Assembly: GCF_036320965.1 (NCBI RefSeq)
Contig: NC_092241.1
Coordinates: forward strand, 20,882,319-20,946,318
DNA from: Panulirus ornatus
Taxonomy: Eukaryota > Arthropoda > Malacostraca > Decapoda > Palinuridae
Reading direction: 5' to 3'
DNA length: 64,000 nucleotides
The notes below the pieces were generated by a model. That model ran no database searches. It was not told the origin of the DNA and was given only the letters and a program-made list of their open reading frames with translations. Both the position numbers and the translations under genes were made by a program. Positions 40,979 to 56,001 of the stretch are shown one piece after another. The number at the start of each line of letters is the position of its first letter. Within the stretch, counting starts at the first letter, position 1.

Positions 40979-41220
40979 TTTCTTTTTTTTTTTTTCAAAT
41001 TTTTCGCCATTTCCCGCGTTAGCGAGGTAGCGTTAAGAACAGAGGACTGGGCCTTTTTTGGAATATCCTCACCTGGCCCCCTCTGTTCCTTCTTTTGGAA
41101 AATTAAAAAAAAAAACGAGAGGGGAGGATTTCCAGCCCCCCGCTCCCTCCCCTTTTAGTCGCCTTCTACGACACGCAGGGAATACGTGGGAAGTATTCTT
41201 AATCCCCTATCCCCAGGGAT
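40979..41220 (-). mobile_element. N3: complete non-autonomous element
   Basis: Minus-strand copy with 5' end CCCTGGGGATAGGGG at 41218, abutting AT-rich repeats, and a poly(A) tail (T run near 40982-40995). The private middle block (41060-41085) and the CTACCTCGCTAACGCGGG stem-loop (about 41015-41040) are present. It lies directly behind the I-group-like relic. Confidence 0.82.
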
Positions 41221-41234
41221 AAATATATATATAA

Positions 41235-41312
<78 letters not shown>
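41221..41312. repeat. (AT)n microsatellite
   Basis: AT tract with early AAT interruptions between N3 and the tail of R15. Confidence 0.96.
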
Positions 41313-41314
<2 letters not shown>

Positions 41315-43216
41315 TTTTTTTTCATTTTGCTTCGTCGCTGTCTCCCGCGTTAGCGAGGGAGCGCAAGAAAACAGACGAAAGAGTGGCCCAACCAACACAC
41401 ATACACATGTATATAAATACACGTCCACACACGCAAATATACTTACCTATACATCTCAACGTATACATATATATACACACACAGATATACACATATATAC
41501 ACATATACATAATTCATACCGTCTGCCCTTATTCATTCCCATCGCACCTCGCCACACATGAAATAACAACCCCCTCCCCCCGCATGAGCGCGAGGTAGTG
41601 CTAGGAAAAGACAACAAAGGCCAAATTCGTTCACACAGTCTCTAGCAGTCATGTATAATGCACTGAAACCACAGCTCCCTTTCCATATCCCGGCCCCACA
41701 GAACTTTCCATGGTTTATCCCAGACGCTTCACACGCATTGGTTCAATCCATTGACAGCACGTCCACCCCGGTATACCACATCGTTCCAATTCACTCTATT
41801 CCTTGCACGCCTTTCACCCTCCTGCATGTTCAGGCTCCAATCACTCAAAATCTTTCTCACTCCATCTATCCACCTCCAATTTTGGCTCCCACTTCTCCTC
41901 GTCCCTCAACCTCTTCCATATATATTCTCTTGGTCAATCTTTCCTCACTCATTCTCTCCATGTGACCAAACCATTTCAAAACACCCTCTTCTGCTCTCTC
42001 AACCAAACTCTTTTCATTACCACATATTTCTCTTACCTTATTATTATTTACTCGATCAAACCACCTCACATCGCATATTGTCCTCAAACATCTCATTTCT
42101 AGCACATCCACCCTCCTCCGAACAACTCTATTTATAGGCCACACCCCGCAACCATATAACATTGTTGGAACCACTATTCCTTCAAACATACCCATTTTTG
42201 CTTTCCGAGATAATGTTCTCGACATACACATATTCTTCAACGCTCCCAGAGATTTCGCCCGCTCCCCCACCTTAAGATTCACTTCCGCTTCCATGGTTCC
42301 ATCCACTGCCAAATCCACTCCCAGATATCTAAAACACTTCACTTCCTCAAGTTTTCCTCCATTGAAAGATGCCTCCCAATTGACTTGTCCCTCAACCCTA
42401 CTGTACCTAATAACCTTACTCTTATTCACATTTACTCTCAACTTTCTTTTTCCACACACTTTGCCAAACTCAGTCACCAGCTTCTGCAGTTTTCACACGA
42501 ATCAGCCACCAGCGCTGTATCATCAGCGAACAATTGACTCACTTCCCAAGCTCTCTCATCCACAACAGACTGCCTACTTGCCCCTCTTTCCAAAACACTT
42601 GCATTTACCTCCCTAACAAATTAAACAAATTAAACAACCATGGAAACATCACACTCCCCTGCCGCAAACCAGCACTCACTGAGAACCAATCACTTTCCCC
42701 TCCTCCTACACGTACACATACCTTACATCCTCGATAAAAACTTTTCACTGCTTCTAACAACTTGCACCCCACACCATATATTCTTAATACCTCCCACAGA
42801 GCGTCCCGATCAACTCTATCATATGTCTTCTCCAGATCCATAAATGCTATATAAAAATCCATTTGATTTCTAAGTATTTCTCACATACATTCTTGAAAGC
42901 AAACACCTGATCCACACATCCTTTACCACTTTTGAAACCACACTCCTCTTCCCCAATCTGACGCTCTGTACATTACTTCCTCCTCTAAATCAATACCCTT
43001 CCATATAATTTCCCTAGAATACTCAACAAACTTATAACTTATAATCTTAGCACTCACTTTGATCCCCTTTGCCTTTGTACAATCGCACTATGCAAGCATT
43101 CCTCCAATCATCAGGCACCTCACCATGAGACATCCACACAGTAAATAACATTACTAACCAGTGAACTGTACAGTCAACACCTTTTTCAATAAATTCCACT
43201 TCAATACCATCCAAAG
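41313..43216 (-). mobile_element. R15: old RTE copy, RT to a long 3' UTR
   Basis: The tail is at the left and the long 3' UTR runs to about 41765. Frames 41866-42477 (C-terminal domain) and 42605-42862 (DLEKTYDRVDRD, GLRQGSVMFPW) are separated by a 1-bp loss near 42492 and other indels. Further right the frame decays through VPLYK-equivalent sequence to LDGIEVEF at 43216, where it meets R16. Substitution density is high. Confidence 0.85.
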
Positions 43217-43288
43217 GATATATGTGTCAGATGTGGAGAGAACGAGGAGAATTGGGAGACGAAACTGAAGGTGGAAGGATGGAGTGAC
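43217..43288 (+). mobile_element. R16: 72-bp RTE C-terminal fragment
   Basis: Plus-strand fragment equivalent to RIYVSDVE...RWKDGV of the C-terminal domain, wedged between minus-strand R15 and the 5' UTR of R17. It has no tail or UTR. It looks like filler from a rearrangement rather than its own insertion. Confidence 0.75.
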
Positions 43289-43772
43289 CAGAGGGGACGG
43301 GAGCGGGGGGCCAGAAATCCTCCCCTCTTTGTATTTTAACATTCTAAAATAGTAAACAGAAGAACGAGTCACGCGGGGAGTGCTCATCCTCCTCGAAGGC
43401 TCAGATTGGGGTGTCTAAATGTGTGTGGATGTAACCAAGATGTGAAAAAAGGAGAGACAGGTAATATGTTTGAGGAAAGGAACCTGGGTGTTTTGGCTCT
43501 GAGTGAAACGAAGCTCAAGAGTAAAGGGGAAGAGTGGTTTGGGAATGTCTTGGGAGTAAAGTCAGGGGTTAGGGAGAGGACAAGAGCAAGGGAAGGAGTA
43601 GCGCTACTCCTGAAACAGGAGTTGTGGGGGTATGTGATATAATGTAAGAAAGTAAATTCTAGATTAATATGGCTAAAACTGAAAGCTGATGGAGAGAGAT
43701 GGGTGATTATTGGTGCATATGCACCTGGGCATGAGAAGAAAGATCATGAGAGGAAAGTGTTTTGGGAGCAGC

Positions 43773-43777
<5 letters not shown>
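43289..43777 (+). mobile_element. R17: RTE 5' UTR and first half of EN
   Basis: 5' UTR from AGAGGGGACGGGAGC to about 43400. The EN frame 43406-43642 (MGCLNVCGCNQD, ALSETKLK) then has a TAA at 43640 (Glu elsewhere). A second frame 43703-43777 gives [24 protein letters not shown] and then stops at an AT tract. Like R1, it lacks its 3' part, so the AT join at 43778 is suspect. Confidence 0.85.

Positions 43778-43845
<68 letters not shown>
43778..43845. repeat. (AT)n microsatellite
   Basis: AT tract between the cut EN of R17 and the tail of R18. Confidence 0.97.
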
Positions 43846-47708
<3,863 letters not shown>

Positions 47709-50132
47709 ACACACGCAAATATACATACATACACAGCTTTCGATGGTTTACCCCAGACGCTTCACATGCCCTGATTCAATCCACTGAGAGCATGTCAATC
47801 CCGATATACCATATCGATCCAATTCACTCTATTCCTTGCCCTCCTTTCACCCTCCTGAATGTTCAGGCCCCGATCACACAAAATCTTTTTCACTCCATCT
47901 TTCCACCTCCAATTTGGTCTCCCACTTCTCCTCGTTCCCTCCACCTCCGACACATATATTCTCTTGGTCAATCTTTCCTCACTGATTCTCTCCATGTGGC
48001 CAAACCATTTCAAAACACCCTCTTCTGCTCTCTCAACCACGCTCTTTTTATTTCCACACATACCTCTTACCCTTACGTTACTTACTCAATCAAACCACCT
48101 CACACCACACATTGTCCTCAAACATCTCATTTCCAGCACATCCATCCTCCTGCGGACAACTCTATCCATAGCCCACGCCTCGCAACCGTACCACATTGTT
48201 GGAACCAATATTCCTTCAAACATACCCATTTTTGCTTTCCAAGATAATGTTCTCGACTTCCACACATTCTTCAAGGCTCCCAGGATTTTCGCCCCCTCCC
48301 CCACCCTATGATCCACTTCCGCTTCCATGGTTCCATCCGCTTCCAGATCCACTCCCAGATATCTTAAACACTTTACTTCCTTCAGTTTTCCTCCATTCAA
48401 ACTTTCCTACCAATTGACTTACCGTACCTAATAACCTTGCTCTTATTCACATTTACTCTTAACTTTCTTCTCTCACACACTTTACCAAACTCAGTCACCA
48501 GCTTCTGCAGTTTGTCACATGAATCAGCCACCAGCGCTGTATCATCAGCGAACAACAACTGACTCACTTCAGAAGGTCTCTCATCCCCAACAGACTTCAT
48601 ACTTGCCCCTCTTTCCAAAAGTCTGTCATTCACCTCCCTAACAACCCCATCCATAAACAAATTAAACAACCATGGAGACATCACACACCCCTGCCGCAAT
48701 CCTACATTCACTGAGAACCAATCACTTTCCTTTCTTCCTACACGTACACATGCCTTATATCCTCTATAAAAACTTTTCACTGCCTCTAACAACTTGCCTC
48801 CCACACCATATATTCTTAATATCTTCCACAGAGCATCTCTATCAACTCTATCATATGCTTTCTCCAGATCCATAAATGCTACATACAAATCTATGTATTT
48901 CTCACATACATTCTTCAAAGCAAACACCTGATCCACACATCCTCTACCACTTATGAAACCACAATGCTCTTCCCCAATCTGATGCTCTGCACATGCCTTC
49001 ACCCTCTCAATCAATACCCTCCCATATAATTTACCAGGGATACTCAACAAACTTATACCTCTGTAATTTGAGCACTCACTCTTATCCCCTTTGCCTTTGT
49101 ACAATGGCACTATGCACGCATTCCGCCAATCCTCAGGCACCTCACCATGAGTCATACATATATTAGATAACCTTACCAACCAGTCAATAATACAGTCACC
49201 CCCTTTTTTAATAAATTCCATTGCAATACCATCCAAACCTGCTGCCTTGCCGTCTTTCATCTTCCTCAAAGCTTTTACTACCTCTTCTCTGCTTACCAAA
49301 TCATTTTCCCTAACCATCTCACTTTGCACACCACCTCGACCAAAACACACTATATCTGCCACTCTATCATCAAACACATTCAACAAACCTTCAAAATACT
49401 CATTCCATCTCCTTCTCACATCACCACTACTTGTTATCACCTCCCCATTTGCGCCCTACATTGAAGTTCCCATTTGCTCCCTTGTCTTACGCACGTTATT
49501 TACCTCCTTCCAGAACATCTTTTTATTCTCCCTAAAACTTAATGATACTCTCTCACCCCAACTCTCATTTGCCCTCTTTTTCACCTCTTGCACCTTTCTC
49601 TTTCTTTTATACATCTCCCACTCAATTGCATTTTTTCCCTGCAAAAATCGTCCAAATGCCTCTCTCTTCTCTTTCACTAATAATCTTACTTCTTCATCCC
49701 AACACTCACTACCCTTTCTAATCAACCCACCTCCCACTCTTCTCATGCCACAAGCATCTTTTGCGCAATCCATCACTGATTCCCTAAATACATCCCATTC
49801 CTCCCCCACTCCCCTTACTTCCATTGTTCTCACCTTTTTCCATTCTGTACTCAGTCTCTACTGGTACTTCCTCACACAGGTCTCCTTCCCAAGCTCACTT
49901 ACTCTCACCACCCTCTTCACCCCAACACTCACTCCTCTTTTCTGACGACCCATACAAATCTTCACCTTAGCCACCACAAGATAATGATCAGACATCCCTC
50001 CAGTTGCACCTCTCAGCACATTAACATCCAAAAGTCTCTCTTTCGCGCGCCTGTCAATTAACACGTAATCCAATAACGCACTTTGGCCATCTCTCCTACT
50101 TACATACGTATACTTATGTATATCTCGCTTTA
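47709..50132 (-). mobile_element. R19: RTE copy, EN to 3' UTR, last 100 bp missing
   Basis: The short 3' UTR is present from the CACACGCAAATATAC block but its outer tail and stem-loop are replaced by (AT)n. Frames: C-terminal 47795-48061 and 48086-48400, RT 48397-49440, linker 49456-49833, EN remainder 49858-50139 (KRDIHKYTYVSRRD, SDHYLV). The 5' truncation inside EN joins directly to the tail of R20. Confidence 0.9.
48397..49440 (-). CDS. RTE RT domain ORF, 347 aa
   Basis: Covers the end of the linker ([15 protein letters not shown]), KAAGLDGI, motif [11 protein letters not shown], motif [13 protein letters not shown] and motif C FADD. A 12-bp in-frame deletion removes LEKQ before motif A. 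Near the end a deletion of the YSRVEGQVN segment shifts the frame into GKSIGRKV. Catalytic residues are intact, but the C-terminal domain lies in another frame. Confidence 0.7.
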   Translation of the reverse strand: MITSSGDVRRRWNEYFEGLLNVFDDRVADIVCFGRGGVQSEMVRENDLVSREEVVKALRKMKDGKAAGLDGIAMEFIKKGGDCIIDWLVRLSNICMTHGEVPEDWRNACIVPLYKGKGDKSECSNYRGISLLSIPGKLYGRVLIERVKACAEHQIGEEHCGFISGRGCVDQVFALKNVCEKYIDLYVAFMDLEKAYDRVDRDALWKILRIYGVGGKLLEAVKSFYRGYKACVRVGRKESDWFSVNVGLRQGCVMSPWLFNLFMDGVVREVNDRLLERGASMKSVGDERPSEVSQLLFADDTALVADSCDKLQKLVTEFGKVCERRKLRVNVNKSKVIRYGKSIGRKV

Positions 50133-52280
50133 TATACATTTTCTTTTTTTGCTTTGTCGCTGTCTCCCGCGTTTGCGAGGTAGCTCAAGAAAACAGACAA
50201 AAGAAATGGCCCAACCCACCCCCATACACATGTATATACATACGTACACACACGCAAATATTCATACCTACACAGCTTTCCATGGTTTCCTCCAGACGCT
50301 TCACATGCCCTGATTCAATCCACTGACAGCACATCAACCCCGGTATACCACATCGATCGTATTCACACTATTCCTTGCCCTCCTTTCACCCTCCTGCATG
50401 TTCAGGCCCAGATCACTCAAAATCTTTTTCACTCCATATTTCCACCTCCAATTTGGTCTCCCACTTCTCCTCGTTCCCTCCACCTCCAACATATATATCC
50501 TCTTCGTCAATCTTTCCTCACTCATTTTCTCCCTGTGCCCAAACCATTTCAAAACACCCTCTTCTGCTCTCTCAACCACCCTCTTTTTATTTCTACACAT
50601 CTCTCTTACCCTTACGTTACTTACTCGAACAAACCACCTCACACCACACATTGTCCCTAAACATCTCATTTCCAGATCATACATCCTCCAGCGCAAACCT
50701 CTATCCATAGCCCACGCCTCGCAACCATACAACATTGTTGGAATCACTATTCCTTCAAACATACCCATTTTTGCTTCACAAGATAATGTTCTAGACTTCC
50801 ACACATTCTTCAAGGCTCCCAGGATTTTCGCCCCCTCCCCCAACCTACGATTCACTTCCGCTTCCATGGTTCCAACCGCTGCCAGATCCACTCCCAGATA
50901 TCTAAAACACTTTACTTCCTCCAGTTTTTCTCCATTCAAACTTACCTCCCAATTGACTTGACCCTCAACCCTACTGTACCTAATTACCTTGAACTTATTC
51001 ACATTTACTCTTAACTTTCTTCTTTCACACACTTCACCAAACTCAGTCACCAGCTTCTGCAGTTTCTCACATGAATCAGCCACCAGCGCTGTATCATCAG
51101 CGAACAACAACTGACTCACTTCCCAAGCTCTCTCATCCCCAACAGACTTCATGCTTGCCCCTCTTTCCAAAACTCTTGTATTCGCCTCCCTAACAACCCC
51201 ATCCATAAACAAATTAAACAACCATGGAGACATCACACACCCCTGCCGCAAACCTACATTCACTGAGAACCAATCACTTTCCTCTCTTCCTACACGTACA
51301 CATGCCTTATATCCTCGATAAAAACTTTTCACTGCTTCTAACAACTTGCCTCCCACACCATATGTTCTTAATACCTTCCACAGAGCATCTCTATTAACTC
51401 TATAACATGCCTTCTCCAGATCCATAAATGCTACATACAAATCCATTTGCTTTTCTAAGTATTTCTCACGTACATTCTTCAAAGCAAACACCTGATCTAC
51501 ACATCCTCTACCACTTCTGAAACCACACTGCTCTTCCCCAATCTGATGCTCTGTACATGCCTTCCCCCTCTCAATCAATACCCGCCCACATAATTTACCT
51601 GGAATACTCAACAAACGTATACATCTGTAATTTGGGCACTTACTCTTATCCCCTTTGCCTTTGTACAATGGCACTATGCACGCATTTCGCCAATCGTCAG
51701 ACACCTCACCATGAGTCATACATACATTAAATAACATTACCAACCAGTCAATAATACAGTCACCTCCATTTTTAATAAATTCTACTGCAATACCATCCAA
51801 ACCTGCTGCCTTGCCGGCTTTCATCTTCCGCAAAGCTTTTACTGCCTCTTCACTGTTTACCAAATCATTTTCCCTAACTCTCTCACTTTGCAAACAACCT
51901 CGACCAAAACACCCTATATCTGCCACTCTATCATCAAACACATTCAACAAACCTTCAAAATACTCACTCCATCTCTTTCTCACATCACGTCTACTTGTTA
52001 TCACCTCCCCATTTGCGCCCTTCACTGAAGTTCCCATTTGCTCCCTTGTCTTACGCACTATATTTACCTCCTTCCAGAACATCTTTTTATTCTCCCTAAA
52101 ATTTAATGATACTCTCTCACCCCAACTCTCATTTGCCCTCTTTTTCACCTCTTGCACCTTTCTCTTGACTTCCTGTCTCTTTGTTTTATACATCTACCAC
52201 TCAATTGCATTTTGTCCCTGCAATAATCGTTCTAATGCCTCTCTCTTCTCTTTCACTAATAATCTTACTTCTTCATCCCA

Positions 52281-52284
<4 letters not shown>
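50133..52284 (-). mobile_element. R20: RTE copy with the best minus-strand RT frame
   Basis: Short poly(T)-containing tail and short 3' UTR at the left (50137-50330), then one open RT plus C-terminal frame. A single TAG (52194-52196, Trp elsewhere in IEWEM) separates it from the remaining linker ([12 protein letters not shown]) up to the AT tract. The tail touches the 5' break of R19 with no AT tract, unlike most copies. Confidence 0.92.
50334..52193 (-). CDS. RTE RT and C-terminal domain ORF, 619 aa
   Basis: Linker ([18 protein letters not shown]), RT start GKAAGLDGI, motif [13 protein letters not shown], motif [13 protein letters not shown], motif C FADD near residue 363, C-terminal domain with LYGCEAW, RCLGTMCG and GRPNWRWK, ending at VVYRG. 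In motif A the first aspartate is kept but the usual AYD is ACY, so the conserved second aspartate of the block is lost. Together with WRMYDLEM and other changes, this suggests decay after insertion despite the open frame. The 5' limit is a nonsense codon, not a natural start. Confidence 0.82.
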   Translation of the reverse strand: MYKTKRQEVKRKVQEVKKRANESWGERVSLNFRENKKMFWKEVNIVRKTREQMGTSVKGANGEVITSRRDVRKRWSEYFEGLLNVFDDRVADIGCFGRGCLQSERVRENDLVNSEEAVKALRKMKAGKAAGLDGIAVEFIKNGGDCIIDWLVMLFNVCMTHGEVSDDWRNACIVPLYKGKGDKSKCPNYRCIRLLSIPGKLCGRVLIERGKACTEHQIGEEQCGFRSGRGCVDQVFALKNVREKYLEKQMDLYVAFMDLEKACYRVNRDALWKVLRTYGVGGKLLEAVKSFYRGYKACVRVGREESDWFSVNVGLRQGCVMSPWLFNLFMDGVVREANTRVLERGASMKSVGDERAWEVSQLLFADDTALVADSCEKLQKLVTEFGEVCERRKLRVNVNKFKVIRYSRVEGQVNWEVSLNGEKLEEVKCFRYLGVDLAAVGTMEAEVNRRLGEGAKILGALKNVWKSRTLSCEAKMGMFEGIVIPTMLYGCEAWAMDRGLRWRMYDLEMRCLGTMCGVRWFVRVSNVRVREMCRNKKRVVERAEEGVLKWFGHREKMSEERLTKRIYMLEVEGTRRSGRPNWRWKYGVKKILSDLGLNMQEGERRARNSVNTIDVVYRG

Positions 52285-52360
<76 letters not shown>
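52285..52360. repeat. (AT)n microsatellite
   Basis: AT tract between the 5' break of R20 and the poly(T) of R21. Confidence 0.97.
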
Positions 52361-52362
<2 letters not shown>

Positions 52363-54219
52363 TTTTTTTTTTTTCTTTTTTTTTTTTGCTTTCTCGCTGT
52401 CTCCCGCGTTTGCGAGGTAGCCCAAGGAAACATCCGAAAGAAATGGCCCAACCCACCCCCATACACATGTATATACATACGTCCACACATGCAAATATAC
52501 ATACCTACACAGCTTTGCATGGTTTACCCCAGACGCTTCACATACCCTGATTCAATCCACTGACAGCACGTCAACCCCGGTATACCACATCGATCCAATT
52601 CACTCTATTCCTTGACCTCCTCTCACCCTCCTGCATGTTCAGGACCCGATCACACAAAATCTTTTCACTCCATCTTTCCACCTCCAATTTGGTCTCCCAC
52701 TTCTCCTCGTTCCCTCCACCTCCGACACATATATCCTCTTCGTCAATCTTTTCTCAGTCATTCTCTCAATGTGCCCAAACCATTTCAAAACACCCTCTTC
52801 TGCTCTCTCAACCACGCTCTTTTTATTTCCACACATCTCTCTTACCCTTACGTTACTCATTCGATGAAACCACCTCACACCACACATTGTCCTCAAACAT
52901 CTCATTTCCAGCACATCCATCCTCCTGCGGACAACTCTATCCATAGCCCACGCCTCGCAACCATACAACATTGTTGGAACCACTATTCCTTCAAACATAC
53001 CCATTTTTGCTTTCCGAGATAATGGTCTCGACTTCCACACATTCTTCAAGGCTCCCAGGATTTTCGCCCCCTCCCCCACCCTATGATGCACTTCCGATTC
53101 CATGGTTCCATCCGCTGCCAGATCCACTCCCAGATATCTAAAACACTTTACTTCCTCCAGTTTATCTCCATTCAAACTTACCTCCTAATTGACTGGACCC
53201 TCAACCCTACTGTACCTAACTACCTTCCTCTTATTCACATTTACTCTTAACTTTCTTCTTTCACACACTTTACCAAACTCAGTCACCAGCTTCTGCAGTT
53301 TCTCACATGAATCAGCCACCAGCGCTGTATCATCAGCGAACAACAACTGACTCACTTCCCAAGCTCTCTCATCCCCAACAGATTTCATACTTGCCCCACT
53401 TTCCAAAACTCTGGCATTTACCTCCCTATCAACTACATCCATAAACAAATCAAACAACCATGAAGACATCACACACCCCTTTCGAAATCCTACATTCACT
53501 GAGAACCAATCACTTTCCTCTCTTCCTACACGTACACATGCCTTACATCCTCGATAAAAACTTTTCACTGCTTCTAACAACTTGCCTCCCACACCATATA
53601 TTCTTAATACCTTCCACAGAGCATCTCTATCAACTCAATCATATGCCTTCTCCAGATCCATAAATGCTACATACAAATCCATTTGCTTTTCTAAGTATTT
53701 CTCACATACATTCTTCAAAGCAAACACCTGATCCACACATCCTCTACCACTTCTGAAACCACACTGCTCTTCCCCAATCTGATGCTCTGTACATGCCTTC
53801 ACCCTCTCAATCAATACCCTCCCATATAATTTACCAGGAATACTCAACAAACTTATACCTCTGTAATTGGAGCACTCACTCTTATCCCCTTTGCCTTTGT
53901 ACAATGGCACTATGCACGCATTCCGCCAATCCTCAGGCACCTCACCATGAGTCATACATACATTAGATAACCTTACCAACCAGTCAACAATACAGTCACC
54001 CCCTTTTTTAATATATTCCACTGCAATACCATCCAAACCTGCTGCCTTGCCGGCTCTCATCTTCCGCAAAGCTTTCACTACCTCTTCTCTGTTTACCAAA
54101 TCATTTTCCCTAACCCTCTCACTTTGCACACCACCTCGACCAAAACACCCTATATCTGCCACTCTATCATCAAACACATTCAACAAACCTTCAAAATACT
54201 CACTCCATCTCCTTCTCAC

Positions 54220-54221
<2 letters not shown>
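52361..54221 (-). mobile_element. R21: RTE copy, RT to short 3' UTR
   Basis: Poly(A) tail with interruptions at the left, then the short 3' UTR. Frames 52639-53175, 53185-53592 and 53635-54219 cover the C-terminal domain, motifs B and C (FADD), and the RT start to motif A. The TAG at 53185-53187 replaces Trp of VNWEVSL, and R22 carries the same nonsense codon. The 5' break is at [10 protein letters not shown] and abuts (AT)n. Confidence 0.9.

Positions 54222-54282
<61 letters not shown>
54222..54282. repeat. (AT)n microsatellite
   Basis: AT tract between the 5' break of R21 and the poly(T) of R22. Confidence 0.97.
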
Positions 54283-54291
<9 letters not shown>

Positions 54292-55798
54292 TTATTTCTT
54301 TTCTTTTTTTTTTTGCTTTGTCGCAGTCTTCCGCTTTTGCGAGGTAGCGCAAGGAAACAGACGGAAGAAATGGCCAAACCCACCCCCATACAACATGCAT
54401 ATACATACGTCCACACACGAAAATATACATAACTACACAGCTTTCCATGGTTTACCCCAGACGCTTCACATGCCCTAAGTCAATCCACTGACAGCACGTC
54501 AACCCCGGTATACCACATCGATCCAATTCATTCTATTCCTTGCCCTCCTTTCACCCTCCTGCATGTTCAGGCCCCGATCACACAAAATCTTTTTCACTCC
54601 ATCTTTCCACCTCCAATTTGGTCTCCCACTTCTCGTTCCCTCCACCTCCGACACATATATCCTCTTGGTCAATCTTTCCTCACTCATTCTCTCCATGTGC
54701 CCAAACCATTTCAAAACACCCTCATCTGCTCTCTCAACCACGCTCTTTTTATTTCCACACATCTCTCTTACCCTTACGTTACTTACTCGATCAAACCACC
54801 TCACACCACACATTGTCCTCAAACATCTCATTTCCAGCACATCCATCCTCCTGCGGACAACTCCATCCATAGCCCACGCCCCGCAACCATACAACATTGT
54901 TGGAACCACTATTCCTTCAAACGCAGCCATTTTTGCTTTCCGAGATAATGTTCTCGACTTCCACACATTCTTCAAGGCTCCCAGGATTTTCGCCCCCTCC
55001 CCCACCCTATGATCCATTTCCGTTTCCATGGTTCCTTCCGCTGCCAGATCCACTCCCAGATATCTAAAATACGTTACTTCCTCCAGTTTTTCTCCATTCA
55101 AACTTACCTCCTAATTGACTTGACCCTCAACCCTACTGTACCTAATTACCTTGCTCTTATTCACATTTCCTCTTAACTTTCTTCTTTCACACACTTTACC
55201 AATCTCAGTCACCAGCTTCTGCAGTTTCTCACATGAATCAGCCACCAGCGCTGTATCATCAGCGAACAACAACTGACTCACTACCCAAGCTCTCTCATCC
55301 CCAACAGACTTCATACTTGCCCCTCTTTCCAAAACTCTGGCATTCACCTCCCTAACAACCCCATCCATAAACAAATTAAACAACCATGGAGACATCACAC
55401 ACCCCTGCCGCAAACCTACATTCACTGAGAACCAATCACTTTCCTCTCTTCCCACACGTACACATGCCCTACATCCTCGATAAAAACTTTTCACTGCTTC
55501 TAACAACTTGCCTCCCACACCATATATTTTTAATACCTTCCACAAAGAATCTCTATCAACTCTATCATATGTCTTCTCCAGATCCATAAATGCTACATAC
55601 AAATCCATTTGCTTTTCTAAGTATAAGTATAAGTTTGTTGAGTATTCCTGGTAAATTATGTGGGAGGGTATTGATTGAGAGGGTGAAGGCATGTACAGAG
55701 CATCAGATTGGGGAAGAGCAGTTTGTTTTCAGAAGTGGCAGAGGATGTGTGGATCAGGTGTTTGCTTTGAAGAATGTATGTGAGAAATACTTAGAAAA
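54283..55798 (-). mobile_element. R22: RTE copy with an inverted 5' segment (twin-priming structure)
   Basis: The main part (54283-55624) is minus strand: poly(A), short 3' UTR, C-terminal frame 54499-55101, and RT frame 55111 to about 55620, starting at [12 protein letters not shown]. The TAG at 55111-55113 matches R21. To the right, 55627-55798 is plus strand and encodes [10 protein letters not shown] through NVCEKYLE, exactly the stretch that precedes YLEKQM in the element. The two parts overlap by about ten bases of element sequence, with two filler bases between them. An inverted, collinear 5' segment is the known product of twin priming. Confidence 0.88.
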
Positions 55799-55934
55799 TC
55801 CTCCCCTCTCATTTTTTTTAAATTTTCCAAAAGAAGGAATAGAGAAGGGGGCCATATGAGGATATTCCCTCAAAGGCCCAGTCCTCTGTTCTTAACGCTA
55901 CCTCGCTAATGCGGGAAATGGCGAATAGTATGAA

Positions 55935-55950
<16 letters not shown>
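55799..55950 (+). mobile_element. N4: 3' two thirds of the non-autonomous element
   Basis: Begins at TCCTCCCCTCTC, joined to the inverted end of R22 through shared A residues. It continues through AATTTTCCAAAAGAAGG, the private middle block, the 28-nt stem-loop (55896-55923), ATAGTATG and the poly(A). The 5' 100 bp are absent. N4 and N5 lie tail to tail. Confidence 0.82.

Positions 55951-55999
<49 letters not shown>
55951..55999. repeat. (AT)n microsatellite between inverted N elements
   Basis: Short AT tract between the poly(A) of N4 and the tail of N5. Confidence 0.96.

Positions 56000-56001
<2 letters not shown>

Noticed and set aside
43217..43288. R16 as the inverted 5' segment of R15
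   Set aside because: R16 comes from the C-terminal end of the element, downstream of R15's 5' break, the opposite of what twin priming gives.
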